A DNA stretch of 64,000 bases. Source: Streptomyces phaeoluteigriseus. Its GTDB lineage: Bacteria > Actinomycetota > Actinomycetes > Streptomycetales > Streptomycetaceae. Made by a program: the position numbers and the translations under genes. Every line of letters begins with the position of its first letter. The first letter of the stretch is position 1. This document shows, piece by piece, positions 18,142 through 26,447 of the stretch. Under the pieces are notes generated by a model, which ran no database searches, was not told the origin of the DNA, and saw nothing but the letters and a program-made list of their open reading frames with translations. Location of the stretch: assembly GCF_001896135.2 (NCBI RefSeq), contig NZ_MPOH02000018.1, forward strand, positions 23,194 through 87,193, in the 5' to 3' direction.

Positions 18142-19224
18142 ATGCGTAAGTCATCCCTCAGCCGCACCTGTGCGGCCCTCGCCGCCGTCACCTCCCTCGC
18201 GCTCGCCGCCACCGCGTGCGGCGGCACCACCAAGGAGGACGTGAAGAGCGAGAGCACCGGCGCCGCCGCCTCCGGCGGCAAGGCCGACCCGAACGCGGCC
18301 ACCAAGAAGGGCCTGACCGTCGGCTTCCTGCCCAAGCAGGTCAACAACCCCTACTTCACCAGCGCCGACAAGGGCGGCGAGGCGGCCCTCAAGGAGCTGG
18401 GATCCAGCTACAAGGAGGTCGGGCCGTCCAGCGCCACCGACACCTCGGGGCAGGTGAGCTATGTCAACACCCTGACCCAGCAGCAGGTCGACGCGATGGC
18501 CGTGTCCGCGCAGGACCCGGGCGCCCTGTGCACCGCCCTCAAGCAGGCCATGAGCAACAAGATCAAGGTCGTCACCTACGACTCGGACACCAACCCCGAG
18601 TGCCGCAACGCCTTCGTCTCGCAGGCGTCCGCCGAGGACCTCGGCCGCACCGAGGTGCAGCTGCTCGCCGAACAGATCGGCTACAAGGGCGAGATCGCGA
18701 TCCTGTCCGCCGCGCAGACCGCGACGAACCAGAACATCTGGATCGACTTCATGAAGGACGAGCTGAAGGACCCGAAGTACAAGGACATCAAGCTCGTCAA
18801 GGTCGCCTACGGCAACGACGACGCCCAGCAGTCCTTCCAGCAGACCCAGGGCCTGCTCCAGGAGTACCCGAACCTGAAGGGGATCATCTCCCCGACCACG
18901 GTCGGCATCAAGGCCGCCGCCCAGTACCTGTCGGGCTCCAAGTACAAGGGCAAGGTCAAGCTGACCGGCCTCGGTACCCCCAACGACATGCGCAAGTACG
19001 TCAAGAACGGCACCGTCGACGCCTTCGAGCTGTGGGACCCGTCCAAGCTCGGCGCGCTCGCCGCGCAGACGGCCGTGGCCCTGGTCTCCGGCCAGATCAC
19101 CGGCGCGGAGGGCGAGACCTTCACCGCCGGCGGCACCAGCCACACCATCGGCAAGGACGGCGTGATCAGCCTCGGCAAGCCGACCGTCTTCGACGCCAAG
19201 AACATCGACCAGTTCAACTTCTGA
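18142..19224 (+). CDS. rhaS: Rhamnose-binding lipoprotein
   Basis: Protein of 360 residues with a lipoprotein signal: Lys/Arg start, hydrophobic core and a lipobox ending in ATACGG with the lipidated Cys at 26. After a Gly/Ala/Lys-rich linker comes a periplasmic-binding-protein type 1 fold (KGLTVGFLPKQVNNPYF onward, typical of RhaS/LsrB-like proteins). It would sit on the outer face of the membrane and deliver L-rhamnose to the importer. It follows the second permease after 71 bases. Confidence 0.92.
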   Translation: MRKSSLSRTCAALAAVTSLALAATACGGTTKEDVKSESTGAAASGGKADPNAATKKGLTVGFLPKQVNNPYFTSADKGGEAALKELGSSYKEVGPSSATDTSGQVSYVNTLTQQQVDAMAVSAQDPGALCTALKQAMSNKIKVVTYDSDTNPECRNAFVSQASAEDLGRTEVQLLAEQIGYKGEIAILSAAQTATNQNIWIDFMKDELKDPKYKDIKLVKVAYGNDDAQQSFQQTQGLLQEYPNLKGIISPTTVGIKAAAQYLSGSKYKGKVKLTGLGTPNDMRKYVKNGTVDAFELWDPSKLGALAAQTAVALVSGQITGAEGETFTAGGTSHTIGKDGVISLGKPTVFDAKNIDQFNF

Positions 19225-19241
19225 GCAGCCAAGGGGTGTTG

Positions 19242-19562
19242 ATGCAACGCGTGTGCTTCCTGCTGAAGGTCCGGGCGGACCGCCTCGACGAGTACCGCGA
19301 GCGGCACGCCGCCGTCTGGCCGGAGATGCTCGAGGCGCTCTCCGCCACCGGCTGGCACAACTACTCGCTGTTCCTGCGCGAGGACGGACTGCTCGTCGGC
19401 TACCTGGAGACCGAGGACTTCGCCGCGGCCCAGGCCGGCATGGAGGCCACCGAGGTCAACGCCCGCTGGCAGGCGGAGATGGCGCCGTTCTTCGAATCGC
19501 TGGACGGCGCCCGGCCCGACGAGGCCATGAAACCGCTCACCGAGGTCTTCCACCTCGCCTGA
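19242..19562 (+). CDS. rhaM: L-rhamnose mutarotase
   Basis: Protein of 106 residues matching the RhaM/RhaU family (dimeric alpha-beta barrel) that interconverts alpha and beta L-rhamnose. Conserved features are the N-terminal RVCFLLKVRADRLDEYRERH with its active-site His, WPEMLEAL, the GWHNYSLFL block and WQAEMAPFFE near the C-terminus. The ATG at 19242 follows AAGGGG. It lies 17 bases after the binding protein and belongs to the same operon. Confidence 0.93.
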   Translation: MQRVCFLLKVRADRLDEYRERHAAVWPEMLEALSATGWHNYSLFLREDGLLVGYLETEDFAAAQAGMEATEVNARWQAEMAPFFESLDGARPDEAMKPLTEVFHLA

Positions 19563-19609
19563 TCCACCGCTTACCCCCGTTCACCTCGTACGACGATGGA
19601 GTCCCCGAG

Positions 19610-21034
19610 ATGAGAAGACGCACGCTGCTCGGCGCGGCCCTGGCCGGTGCCGTGGCGACCCCCGCCCTCGCCGCCGGTACGGCACGGGCCGCCGACCCCG
19701 GCCCCTCGGTGACGAGGACCGGCACCACCACGCCCGACAGCCAGGCGATCTTCTTCGTCTCCTACGACGGCCTGGTCAACAACAACTCGTTCCAGAAGAA
19801 CGCCCTGTTGACCTACAAGGGCTACCAGTACGCCGTCTGGTACACCGCCGACCGCAACGCCGTCGTCGGCCGCCGCGTCCTCGGCGGCGGCACCTGGTCC
19901 ACCGTGAAGGTCGGCCACACGCTGCGCTACAACGACTCCCACAACGTCATCTCCATGGGCGTCTCCAAGGTCGACGGCCGCCTCCACCTCAACATGGACT
20001 CGCACAGCGACGGCTTCACCTACGTCAAGTCGGTGGCCGGCCTCCTCGACAACCCGGCCGGCCTGAGCTGGACCGCGAGCCGCTTCGGCGCACCCCGGTC
20101 CACGCTCGACGGACTCGCGCTCACCTCGCAGTTCACCTACCCGCAGTTCGTCTCCACCCCCGACGGCAGACTCCAGCTCAGCTACCGGGTCGCCGTCTCC
20201 GGAAACGGCCGCAACGCCCTCGCCGAGTACGACGGCACCAGGTGGACCGACCTCGGCGAGTGGTCGGCCTCCACCGGCACCTACACCAGCGAGCACGGCT
20301 CCAGCACGGCCCGCAACATGTACCTGCACGGCATCGACTACGACAAGAACGGCCGACTGCACGCCTTCTTCACCTGGCGCGAGCAGAACGGCGCCGTGAT
20401 GTGCAACGGCGGCGGCATCACCAACCACGACACCGGCTACGTCCACTCCGACGACCGCGGCCGCACCTGGCGCAACGACGCCGGCACGGTCGTCGGCACC
20501 ACCGGCGGCTCCGACAGGGTCTCCGTCACCGACGCCGGACTGGTCGTCGACCCGCTCGACCCGGACCACTCCCTGATGAACCAGGAGAGCCAGACCACCG
20601 ACTCGGCCGGCCGCCCGCACGCGATCATCAGCTACGTCCCCGGCCGCTTCGGCCAGTGCACCACCGACTACGTCGCCGACCGCACCGCGAACGGACGCGC
20701 CTTCCACGTGCGCAAGAACGCCTCCGGCACCTGGCAGAAGACCGAGATCCCGGTCCCGCTCAACTCCAGCCAGCGCACCAGGCTCGTCGTCGACAAGTAC
20801 GACAACGCGTACGCGATCCTTCCGTTCGGCCGGATCGCCGGCGCCTCGAAGGCCTCCGGGCACACGGACTGGAGGCTGCTCTTCGACGGCGCCGGACTCA
20901 ACGCCTTCGGCGAGGTCGTCATCGACGAGACCCGGATCGCGCAGGACGGCGTCCTGTCCGTCATGTACCAGGTCAAGTCGAGCGGAACGACCCCCTCGGC
21001 GCTCCACGTGGCCGATTTCCGGCTGCCCGCCTGA
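19610..21034 (+). CDS. Secreted BNR_4-type beta-propeller enzyme (putative rhamnosidase or lyase)
   Basis: Protein of 474 residues with a twin-arginine-like signal (RRRTLLG, hydrophobic core, cleavage near ARA-AD at 27). The mature part matches the BNR_4 seven-bladed propeller: NNNSFQKNALLTYKGYQYAVW, then NDSHNVISMGVS with H111 and GRLHLNMDSH with H126 and H132, and blade repeats such as DRGRTW. Related propellers include ulvan lyases PL24/PL25 and GH145 alpha-L-rhamnosidases, which act on rhamnose linked to uronic acid and use conserved histidines. Its place in the rhamnose operon suggests it frees rhamnose from a plant or algal polysaccharide. Exact activity is inferred. Confidence 0.8.
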   Translation: MRRRTLLGAALAGAVATPALAAGTARAADPGPSVTRTGTTTPDSQAIFFVSYDGLVNNNSFQKNALLTYKGYQYAVWYTADRNAVVGRRVLGGGTWSTVKVGHTLRYNDSHNVISMGVSKVDGRLHLNMDSHSDGFTYVKSVAGLLDNPAGLSWTASRFGAPRSTLDGLALTSQFTYPQFVSTPDGRLQLSYRVAVSGNGRNALAEYDGTRWTDLGEWSASTGTYTSEHGSSTARNMYLHGIDYDKNGRLHAFFTWREQNGAVMCNGGGITNHDTGYVHSDDRGRTWRNDAGTVVGTTGGSDRVSVTDAGLVVDPLDPDHSLMNQESQTTDSAGRPHAIISYVPGRFGQCTTDYVADRTANGRAFHVRKNASGTWQKTEIPVPLNSSQRTRLVVDKYDNAYAILPFGRIAGASKASGHTDWRLLFDGAGLNAFGEVVIDETRIAQDGVLSVMYQVKSSGTTPSALHVADFRLPA

Positions 21035-21117
21035 CCCGTCCGGTGCGCGGCGGGATGGCGATAGTGTGAAAGCCCCCCGCCGCCCCTCGTCCCTGTTTCT
21101 CTGGAGGTCTCTGCCCG

Positions 21118-22147
21118 ATGGCCCAGTCGGTGGGAATCAAGGACGTCGCCCGCGTCGCCGGAGTCTCCGTCGGCACGGTGTCCAACGTCATCAACCGCCC
21201 GGACACCGTGGCCACGGAGACCCGCGCACGCGTGCTGTCCGCGATCGACCGGCTCGGCTATGTCCGCAGCGAGTCCGCCCGGCAACTGCGCGCCGGACGC
21301 AGCCGGATCATGGGGCTGCTCGTCCTCGACATGGGCAACCCCTTCTTCGTGGACGTGGCCCGTGGCGCCGAGCGGGCCGCCCGGCAGGCCGGGCTCGGCG
21401 TCATGGTCTGCAACAGCGCCGAGAGCGCCGGCGAGGAGGCCGAGTACCTGTCCCTCTTCGCCGAGCAGCGGGTGCGGGGCGTGCTGCTCACCCCGGCCGA
21501 CGCCACCGGCCGCAACATCGCCGCGTTCCGCCGGCACGGCATCCCGTTCGTGCTGGTCGACCGGGTCTCCGAGGGCACCACCGAGTGCTCGGTCTCCGTC
21601 GACGACGTGGCCGGCGGCGCGCTCGCCGTACGCCATCTCCTCGACGCCGGACACCGCTGCGTCGCGTACGTCAGCGGCCCGCCCGGCCTCACCCAGATCC
21701 GCGACCGCCGCACCGGCGCCCTGAGCGCCCTCGCCGAGGCGGCCTGGCCCCGACTGCCTGCGTGAACTGCCCACCGAGCGGCTCGACGTGGCCGCGGGCC
21801 GGGACGCGGGCGCCCGTCTCCTCGGCCTGGCCGACCGCCCGACGGCCGTGTTCTGCGCCAACGACCTGCTCGCGCTCGGCGTCCTCCAGGCCATGTACGC
21901 GGCCGGTGTCAACGTCCCCGACGACCTCGCCATCGTCGGCTACGACGACATCGAGTTCGCCGCCGCCGCGGCCGTACCCCTGACGTCGGTACGCCAGCCG
22001 GCCGTCACCATGGGCGCCCTGGCCGCCGACATGCTCCTGGAGGAGACCGAGGAGGGGCCCGGCGGCGGGGCGCGTGCGCACGAACACCGGCGGGTCGTGC
22101 TCCAGCCGGAGCTGGTGGTGCGCAGGTCCAGCCTGTCCTCGCGCTGA
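21118..22147 (+). pseudogene. LacI-family regulator of the rhamnose genes, split by frame changes
   Basis: N-terminal LacI helix-turn-helix IKDVARVAGVSVGTVSNVIN is followed by the hinge and the sugar-binding domain. At 21741-21753 the frame is lost; adding one G after GAGGCGG and one G after CCCC restores ALAEAGLAPDCLRELPTERL and the C-terminal half with TAVFCANDLLALGVLQAMY and DDLAIVGYDDIEFA. Two one-base losses within about 12 bases in G/C runs suggest sequencing error. The protein is the natural candidate to bind the TGAA..TTCA operators at 14.2-14.5 kb. A TAGTGT hexamer at 21062 may be its -10 box. Confidence 0.85.
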
Positions 22148-22295
22148 CCGGCCGTTCGGCCCCGGTGATCGGCGGGACGGCAGCGCCTTGACCCGCCGTT
22201 CAGTAACCCTTCATGATCCCCCGGGCTCCCCGGGCGCCCGGACGTGTGCTGAACTGGGACGCGGCCCGCACACCGATCGTCCCGGGAGCCTCACG

Positions 22296-23596
22296 TTGTC
22301 CGTCAGCTACCGCCAGCCCGGCGTCGTCCTCACCGACCGCCGCTTCACCGTGCCCCTCGACCACGCCGACCCGACGGGGGAGACGATCGAGCTGTACGCC
22401 CGCGAGGTCGTCGCGAGCGACAAGGCGCGGCAGGACCTCCCCTGGCTGGTCTACCTGCAGGGCGGACCCGGCTTCGGCGCCCAGCGGTTCGTCGGCCGGC
22501 AGGCCTGGCTGGACCGCGCGCTGAAGGAGTACCGCGTCCTGCTCCTCGACCAGCGCGGCACCGGCAGCTCCACGCCCGCCAACCGCCAGACGCTCCCGCT
22601 GCGCGGCGGCCCCGCCGAGCAGGCCGACTACCTGGCCCGCTTCCGCGCCGACTCCATCGTCCGCGACTGCGAGCTGGTGCGGAGCGAGGTCACCGGCGGC
22701 GCCCCCTGGACCGTCCTCGGCCAGAGCTTCGGCGGCTTCTGCGCGGTCACCTACCTCTCCCTCGCCCCCGAAGGACTCGCCGCGGCCGTGATCACCGGCG
22801 GCCTGCCCTCGCTGGACGCCCACGCCGACGACGTCTACCGGGCCGCCTACCCGCGCATGGAGCGCAAGGTCGCCGCGCACTACGCCCGCTACCCGCAGGA
22901 CGTCGAGCGCGCCCGCCGGATCGCCGAGCACCTGCTCCAGCACGAGGTGACTCTTCCCAACGGATACCGCCTGGGCGTCGAGGCCTTCCAGACGCTCGGC
23001 ATCCTCCTCGGCAGCGGCGAGGGCAGCCACCGACTGCACTTCCTCCTCGAGGACGCGTTCGTGCCCACCCCGCGGGCCCCGCTCTCTCCGACGCCTTCCA
23101 GGAGGAGATCCAGGGCCTCCTGTCGTACGCGGCACACCCCCTCTACGCCCTCGTCCACGAGTCGATCTACGGCCGGGACGACCGGCCCACCGCCTGGTCG
23201 GCGGAGCGGGTGCGCGCCGAGTTCCCGCAGTTCGACGCGGCCAAGACCCTCGCGGGCGACGGACCGCTGCTGCTGACCGGCGAGACCGTCCACCCCTGGA
23301 TGTTCGACCGCGACCCCGCCCTGCGCCCACTGCGCGAGACCGCCGAACTCCTCGCGGCCCGCACCGACTGGACCCCCCTCTACGACCCGGCCCGCCTCGC
23401 GGCCAACGAGGTCCCGGTCGCCGCCGCGATCTACCACGACGACCTGTACGTCGACACCGCGCACTCCCTGCGCACCGCCCGCGCCATCCGCGGCCTGCGC
23501 ACCTGGGTCACCGACGAGTTCGAGCACGACGGCGTCCGCGCGGGCGGCCCCCGCGTCCTGGACCGGCTGCTGGCACTCACGCGGGACGAGGCCTGA
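22296..23596 (+). pseudogene. Proline iminopeptidase-like alpha/beta hydrolase (S33), split by one frame change
   Basis: Predicted serine peptidase that removes N-terminal proline. The TTG at 22296 is the best start because it begins the conserved SVSYRQPGVVLTDRRF. Seen: the oxyanion motif QGGPGFG, the DQRGTGSS segment and the nucleophile elbow GQSFGGF. Near 23074 the frame breaks after VPTPR; one added G gives GPALSDAFQEEIQGLL and the C-terminal half with the acid and histidine region (LTGETVHPWMF and AAIYHDDLYVD). Family length is about 430 residues, which the repaired gene matches. Confidence 0.85.
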
Positions 23597-23623
23597 CCCG
23601 AGGGACGCCCTAGGGTACGGAGC

Positions 23624-24367
23624 ATGACCGAGCAGACGACCCCCCGGCTCACCCCCATGCCCGAGGACTGGCGGCGCGCCCTCGCCGTCGTCGCGCACCC
23701 GGACGACCTCGAGTACGGCTGCTCCGCGGCGATCGCCGCCTGGACGGACGCGGGCCGGGAGGTCGCCTACGTGCTGGCCACCCGCGGCGAGGCCGGCATC
23801 GACACGCTCTCGCCCGCCGAGTGCGCGCCGCTGCGGGAACGCGAGCAGCGGGCGAGCGCGGCCGTCGTCGGCGTCTCCACCGTGGAGTTCCTCGACCACC
23901 GGGACGGGGTGATCGAGTACGGCCCGGCCCTGCGCCGCGACATCGCCGCCGCCATCCGCAGGCACCGCCCCGAGCTGGTGATCACCCTGAACCACCGGGA
24001 CACCTGGGGCGGCGTGGCCTGGAACACCCCCGACCACGTCGCCGTGGGCCGTGCCACCCTCGACGCCGCCGGAGACGCCGGCAACCGCTGGATCTTCCCG
24101 GAACTGACCGAGCAGGGTCTCGAACCCTGGAACGGCGTCCGCTGGGTCGCCGTCGCCGGGTCCGCGACACCGACGCACGCCGTGGACGCCACGGCGGGAC
24201 TGGAGCGGGCCGTCACCTCACTGCTGGAACACCGGGCGTACATCGAGGCGTTGACCGACGAGGAGCCCGAGACGTACGCACGGGGCTTCCTGACCGAGGT
24301 GGCACGGTCGGTGGGGGAGCGCTTCGGCGGCACCCCGGCCGTGGCCTTCGAACTGTTCGGCCGATAG
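23624..24367 (+). CDS. PIG-L family deacetylase
   Basis: Protein of 247 residues of the LmbE/PIG-L zinc hydrolase family. The zinc motif AHPDD is at 24-28 and the downstream histidine is in the TPDHVAVGRATLDAA block. Members remove acetyl groups from N-acetylglucosamine-type sugars (mycothiol biosynthesis MshB, mycothiol conjugate amidase, antibiotic sugars). The short length and lack of mycothiol genes nearby leave the substrate open. It starts 27 bases after the S33 gene. Confidence 0.88.
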   Translation: MTEQTTPRLTPMPEDWRRALAVVAHPDDLEYGCSAAIAAWTDAGREVAYVLATRGEAGIDTLSPAECAPLREREQRASAAVVGVSTVEFLDHRDGVIEYGPALRRDIAAAIRRHRPELVITLNHRDTWGGVAWNTPDHVAVGRATLDAAGDAGNRWIFPELTEQGLEPWNGVRWVAVAGSATPTHAVDATAGLERAVTSLLEHRAYIEALTDEEPETYARGFLTEVARSVGERFGGTPAVAFELFGR

Positions 24368-24441
24368 GGCGGACACGGCCGCCGGGGCGACGGGTCCGCC
24401 GGGGCGGCGGGTCCGCCAGGGCAGGGAAAGCAGGGGGAAGC

Positions 24442-25347
24442 GTGAACGACGGAGAGGCCCTCGCGGCCCGTTTCGAGGAGCACCGGGCCCATCTGGGCGC
24501 CGTGGCCTACCGGATGCTCGGTTCGCTCACCGAGGCCGAGGACGCCGTCCAGGAGACCTGGCTGAAGTTCGTCCGCGCCGACACGAGCGAGGTGCGCAAC
24601 CTGGGCGGCTGGCTCACCACGGTGGCCGGCCGGGTCTGCCTGGACCTGCTCCGCGCCCGCGCGGCCCGCCGGGAGCAGCCCATCGACGACGGCCACCACG
24701 ACACCTTCGTGCCCGACCCGGTGATCCGTCCCCTGCCGCACACCGACCCGGAGCAGGAGATGCTGCGGGCGGACTCGGTGGGGCTCGCCCTGCTCGTCGT
24801 CCTGGAGACCCTGGAGCCCGCCGAGCGGCTCGCGTTCGTCCTGCACGACATGTTCGGCGTGCCCTTCGTCGACATCGCGCCGATCGTCGAGCGCGGCCCG
24901 GCCGCCACCCGGCAGCTCGCCAGCCGCGCCCGGCGCCGGGTCCAGGGCGCCACGCCCCCCGCGGAACCCGACCGGGCCCGGCAGCGCGAGGCTGTCGACG
25001 CCTTCATGGCCGCGGCCCGTGCCGGCGACTTCGAGGCGCTCCTCGCCGTCCTCGACCCCGACGTGGTGCTGCGCGCCGACGCGGGGACGGCCGTGCGGGG
25101 CATGGCCGCGTCGAAGCTGGTCCGCGGGGCGAAGGCGGTCGCCGAACAGGCCCTGCTCTTCCGCCGGTTCACCCCCTACGAGCGGCTCGCCCTGGTCAAC
25201 GGCGAGGTCGGCGTCCTCAACGTCCCCGACGGCGTCCTGCGGTCGGTCATGGGCGTCACCGTCGTCGACGGCAGGATCGTCGCCCTGTACATCCTGGCCG
25301 ACCCCGAGCGTCTCGCGGGCCTGGAGGTGCCGCCGGACGCCGGCTGA
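24442..25347 (+). CDS. ECF sigma factor with SnoaL-like C-terminal extension (ECF41/SigJ type)
   Basis: Protein of 301 residues. Region 2 is ALAARFEEHRAHLGAVAYRMLGS followed by TEAEDAVQETWLKF; region 4 is LEPAERLAFVLHDMFGVPF, ending around residue 170. The last 110 residues form a SnoaL/NTF2-like domain (EAVDAFMAAARAGDFEALL onward), which in this group acts as an attached regulator of sigma activity in place of a separate anti-sigma factor. The usual partner is a carboxymuconolactone decarboxylase or oxidoreductase, but none is adjacent here. GTG start at 24442 follows GGGGGAAG. Confidence 0.9.
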   Translation: MNDGEALAARFEEHRAHLGAVAYRMLGSLTEAEDAVQETWLKFVRADTSEVRNLGGWLTTVAGRVCLDLLRARAARREQPIDDGHHDTFVPDPVIRPLPHTDPEQEMLRADSVGLALLVVLETLEPAERLAFVLHDMFGVPFVDIAPIVERGPAATRQLASRARRRVQGATPPAEPDRARQREAVDAFMAAARAGDFEALLAVLDPDVVLRADAGTAVRGMAASKLVRGAKAVAEQALLFRRFTPYERLALVNGEVGVLNVPDGVLRSVMGVTVVDGRIVALYILADPERLAGLEVPPDAG

Positions 25348-25348
25348 G

Positions 25349-25526
25349 TCAGAGATCTATGATGGGCGGGGCCAAGGACCCGGTGGGGGCCACCGCCCGT
25401 CCCCCGGGCAGGAGTTCGTGTCGTCGAAGGCGAGGGTGCCGTCGCGCAGCAGGCTCCATCCCTGTTGCGGGGTGCGGCCGTGACGACGACGTCATCGTCG
25501 TTCTCCGTTGGACGAGACGACCCCAC
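25349..25526 (-). pseudogene. DUF5999-like small protein, frame-disrupted
   Basis: The 270-base gap between the sigma factor and the pentapeptide gene contains, on the minus strand, pieces that join to a DUF5999-like sequence: a GTG at 25526 leading to TENDDDVVVTAA, then PQQGWSLLRDGTLAFDDT in another frame, then ELLPGGRAVAPTGSLAPP and a TGA at 25349. DUF5999 proteins are short streptomycete proteins with QGWSLL and GELLPDGR motifs, but the usual MC..H.P.CP start is absent. Either a decayed copy or a gene broken by missing bases. Confidence 0.5.
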
Positions 25527-25617
25527 AGCAGCGGAGACCCCGCGGTGAGCCTTTGTCCCGCGTGCGCGCCCCGCACCGGTGAGGGGGGCAAGGCCGCAGG
25601 TCAGTAGGGTGGACGGA

Positions 25618-26447
25618 ATGCGAGACGAGACGATGGACCGCAGCGACCTGCGCGGCGACTGCGGCAACTGCTTCGGGCTGTGCTGCGTGGCCCTGCCCTT
25701 CGCCCGCTCCGCGGACTTCGCGATCGACAAGGACGCCGGAAAGCCCTGCCCCAACCTGGGCGAGGACCACCGCTGCGGCATCCACACCCGGCTGCGGCAG
25801 AAGGGCTTCACCGGCTGCACGGTCTACGACTGCTTCGGCGCGGGCCAGAAGGTCTCGCAGGTGACCTTCGGCGGCCGGGACTGGCGTACGGCCCCCCGCG
25901 ACCACGCCCGCCGCATGATGGACGTCTTCCCGGTGGTCCGGCACCTGCACGAACTGCTCTGGTACCTCACCGAGGCCGTCGCCCTGCCCGCGGCCCGCCC
26001 GATCCGCCCCGAGCTGCGCCGGGCCCTGGAGCGCACCGGGGAACTGACGCGGGGCACCCCGGAGCAGCTCGCCGCGCTGGACGTGCCGGCCCACCGCGAG
26101 GACGTCAACGCCCTGCTCCTGCGGACCAGCGAACTGGCCCGCGCGGCCTGCCCGGCCGCGGGAAGGAACACCGGGGTGCCGACCTGATGGGCGCCCGCCT
26201 CAAGGGCGCCGACCTGCGCGGCGCGAACCTGCGCGGCGCCCTGCTGATCGCCGCCGACCTGACCGGCGCCGACCTGCGCGGAGCCGACCTCATCGGGGCC
26301 GACCTGCGCGACACCGACCTCACCGACGCCGATCTGACCGGTGCGCTCTTCGTGACCCAGCCGCAGCTCACCGCGGCCCGGGGAAGCGCCGGCACCAGGC
26401 TGCCGGGGTCAGTCGGCCGGCCCGCGCACTGGACAGCGGGGAGCTGA
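25618..26447 (+). pseudogene. Pentapeptide-repeat protein with N-terminal Cys-rich domain, one frame change
   Basis: The first 170 residues carry a Cys-rich start (DCGNCFGLCCVALPF, then CPNL, CGIH and CTVYDCFG), which could bind a metal. At about 26153-26156 one base is missing; in the next frame the protein continues as RGKEHRGADLMGARLKGADLRG with seven or more A(D/N)LxG pentapeptide repeats (a right-handed beta helix). The whole matches a conserved Streptomyces family of about 275 residues. Its C-terminus overlaps the tail-to-tail P450 gene by 39 bases. Function unknown. Confidence 0.8.
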
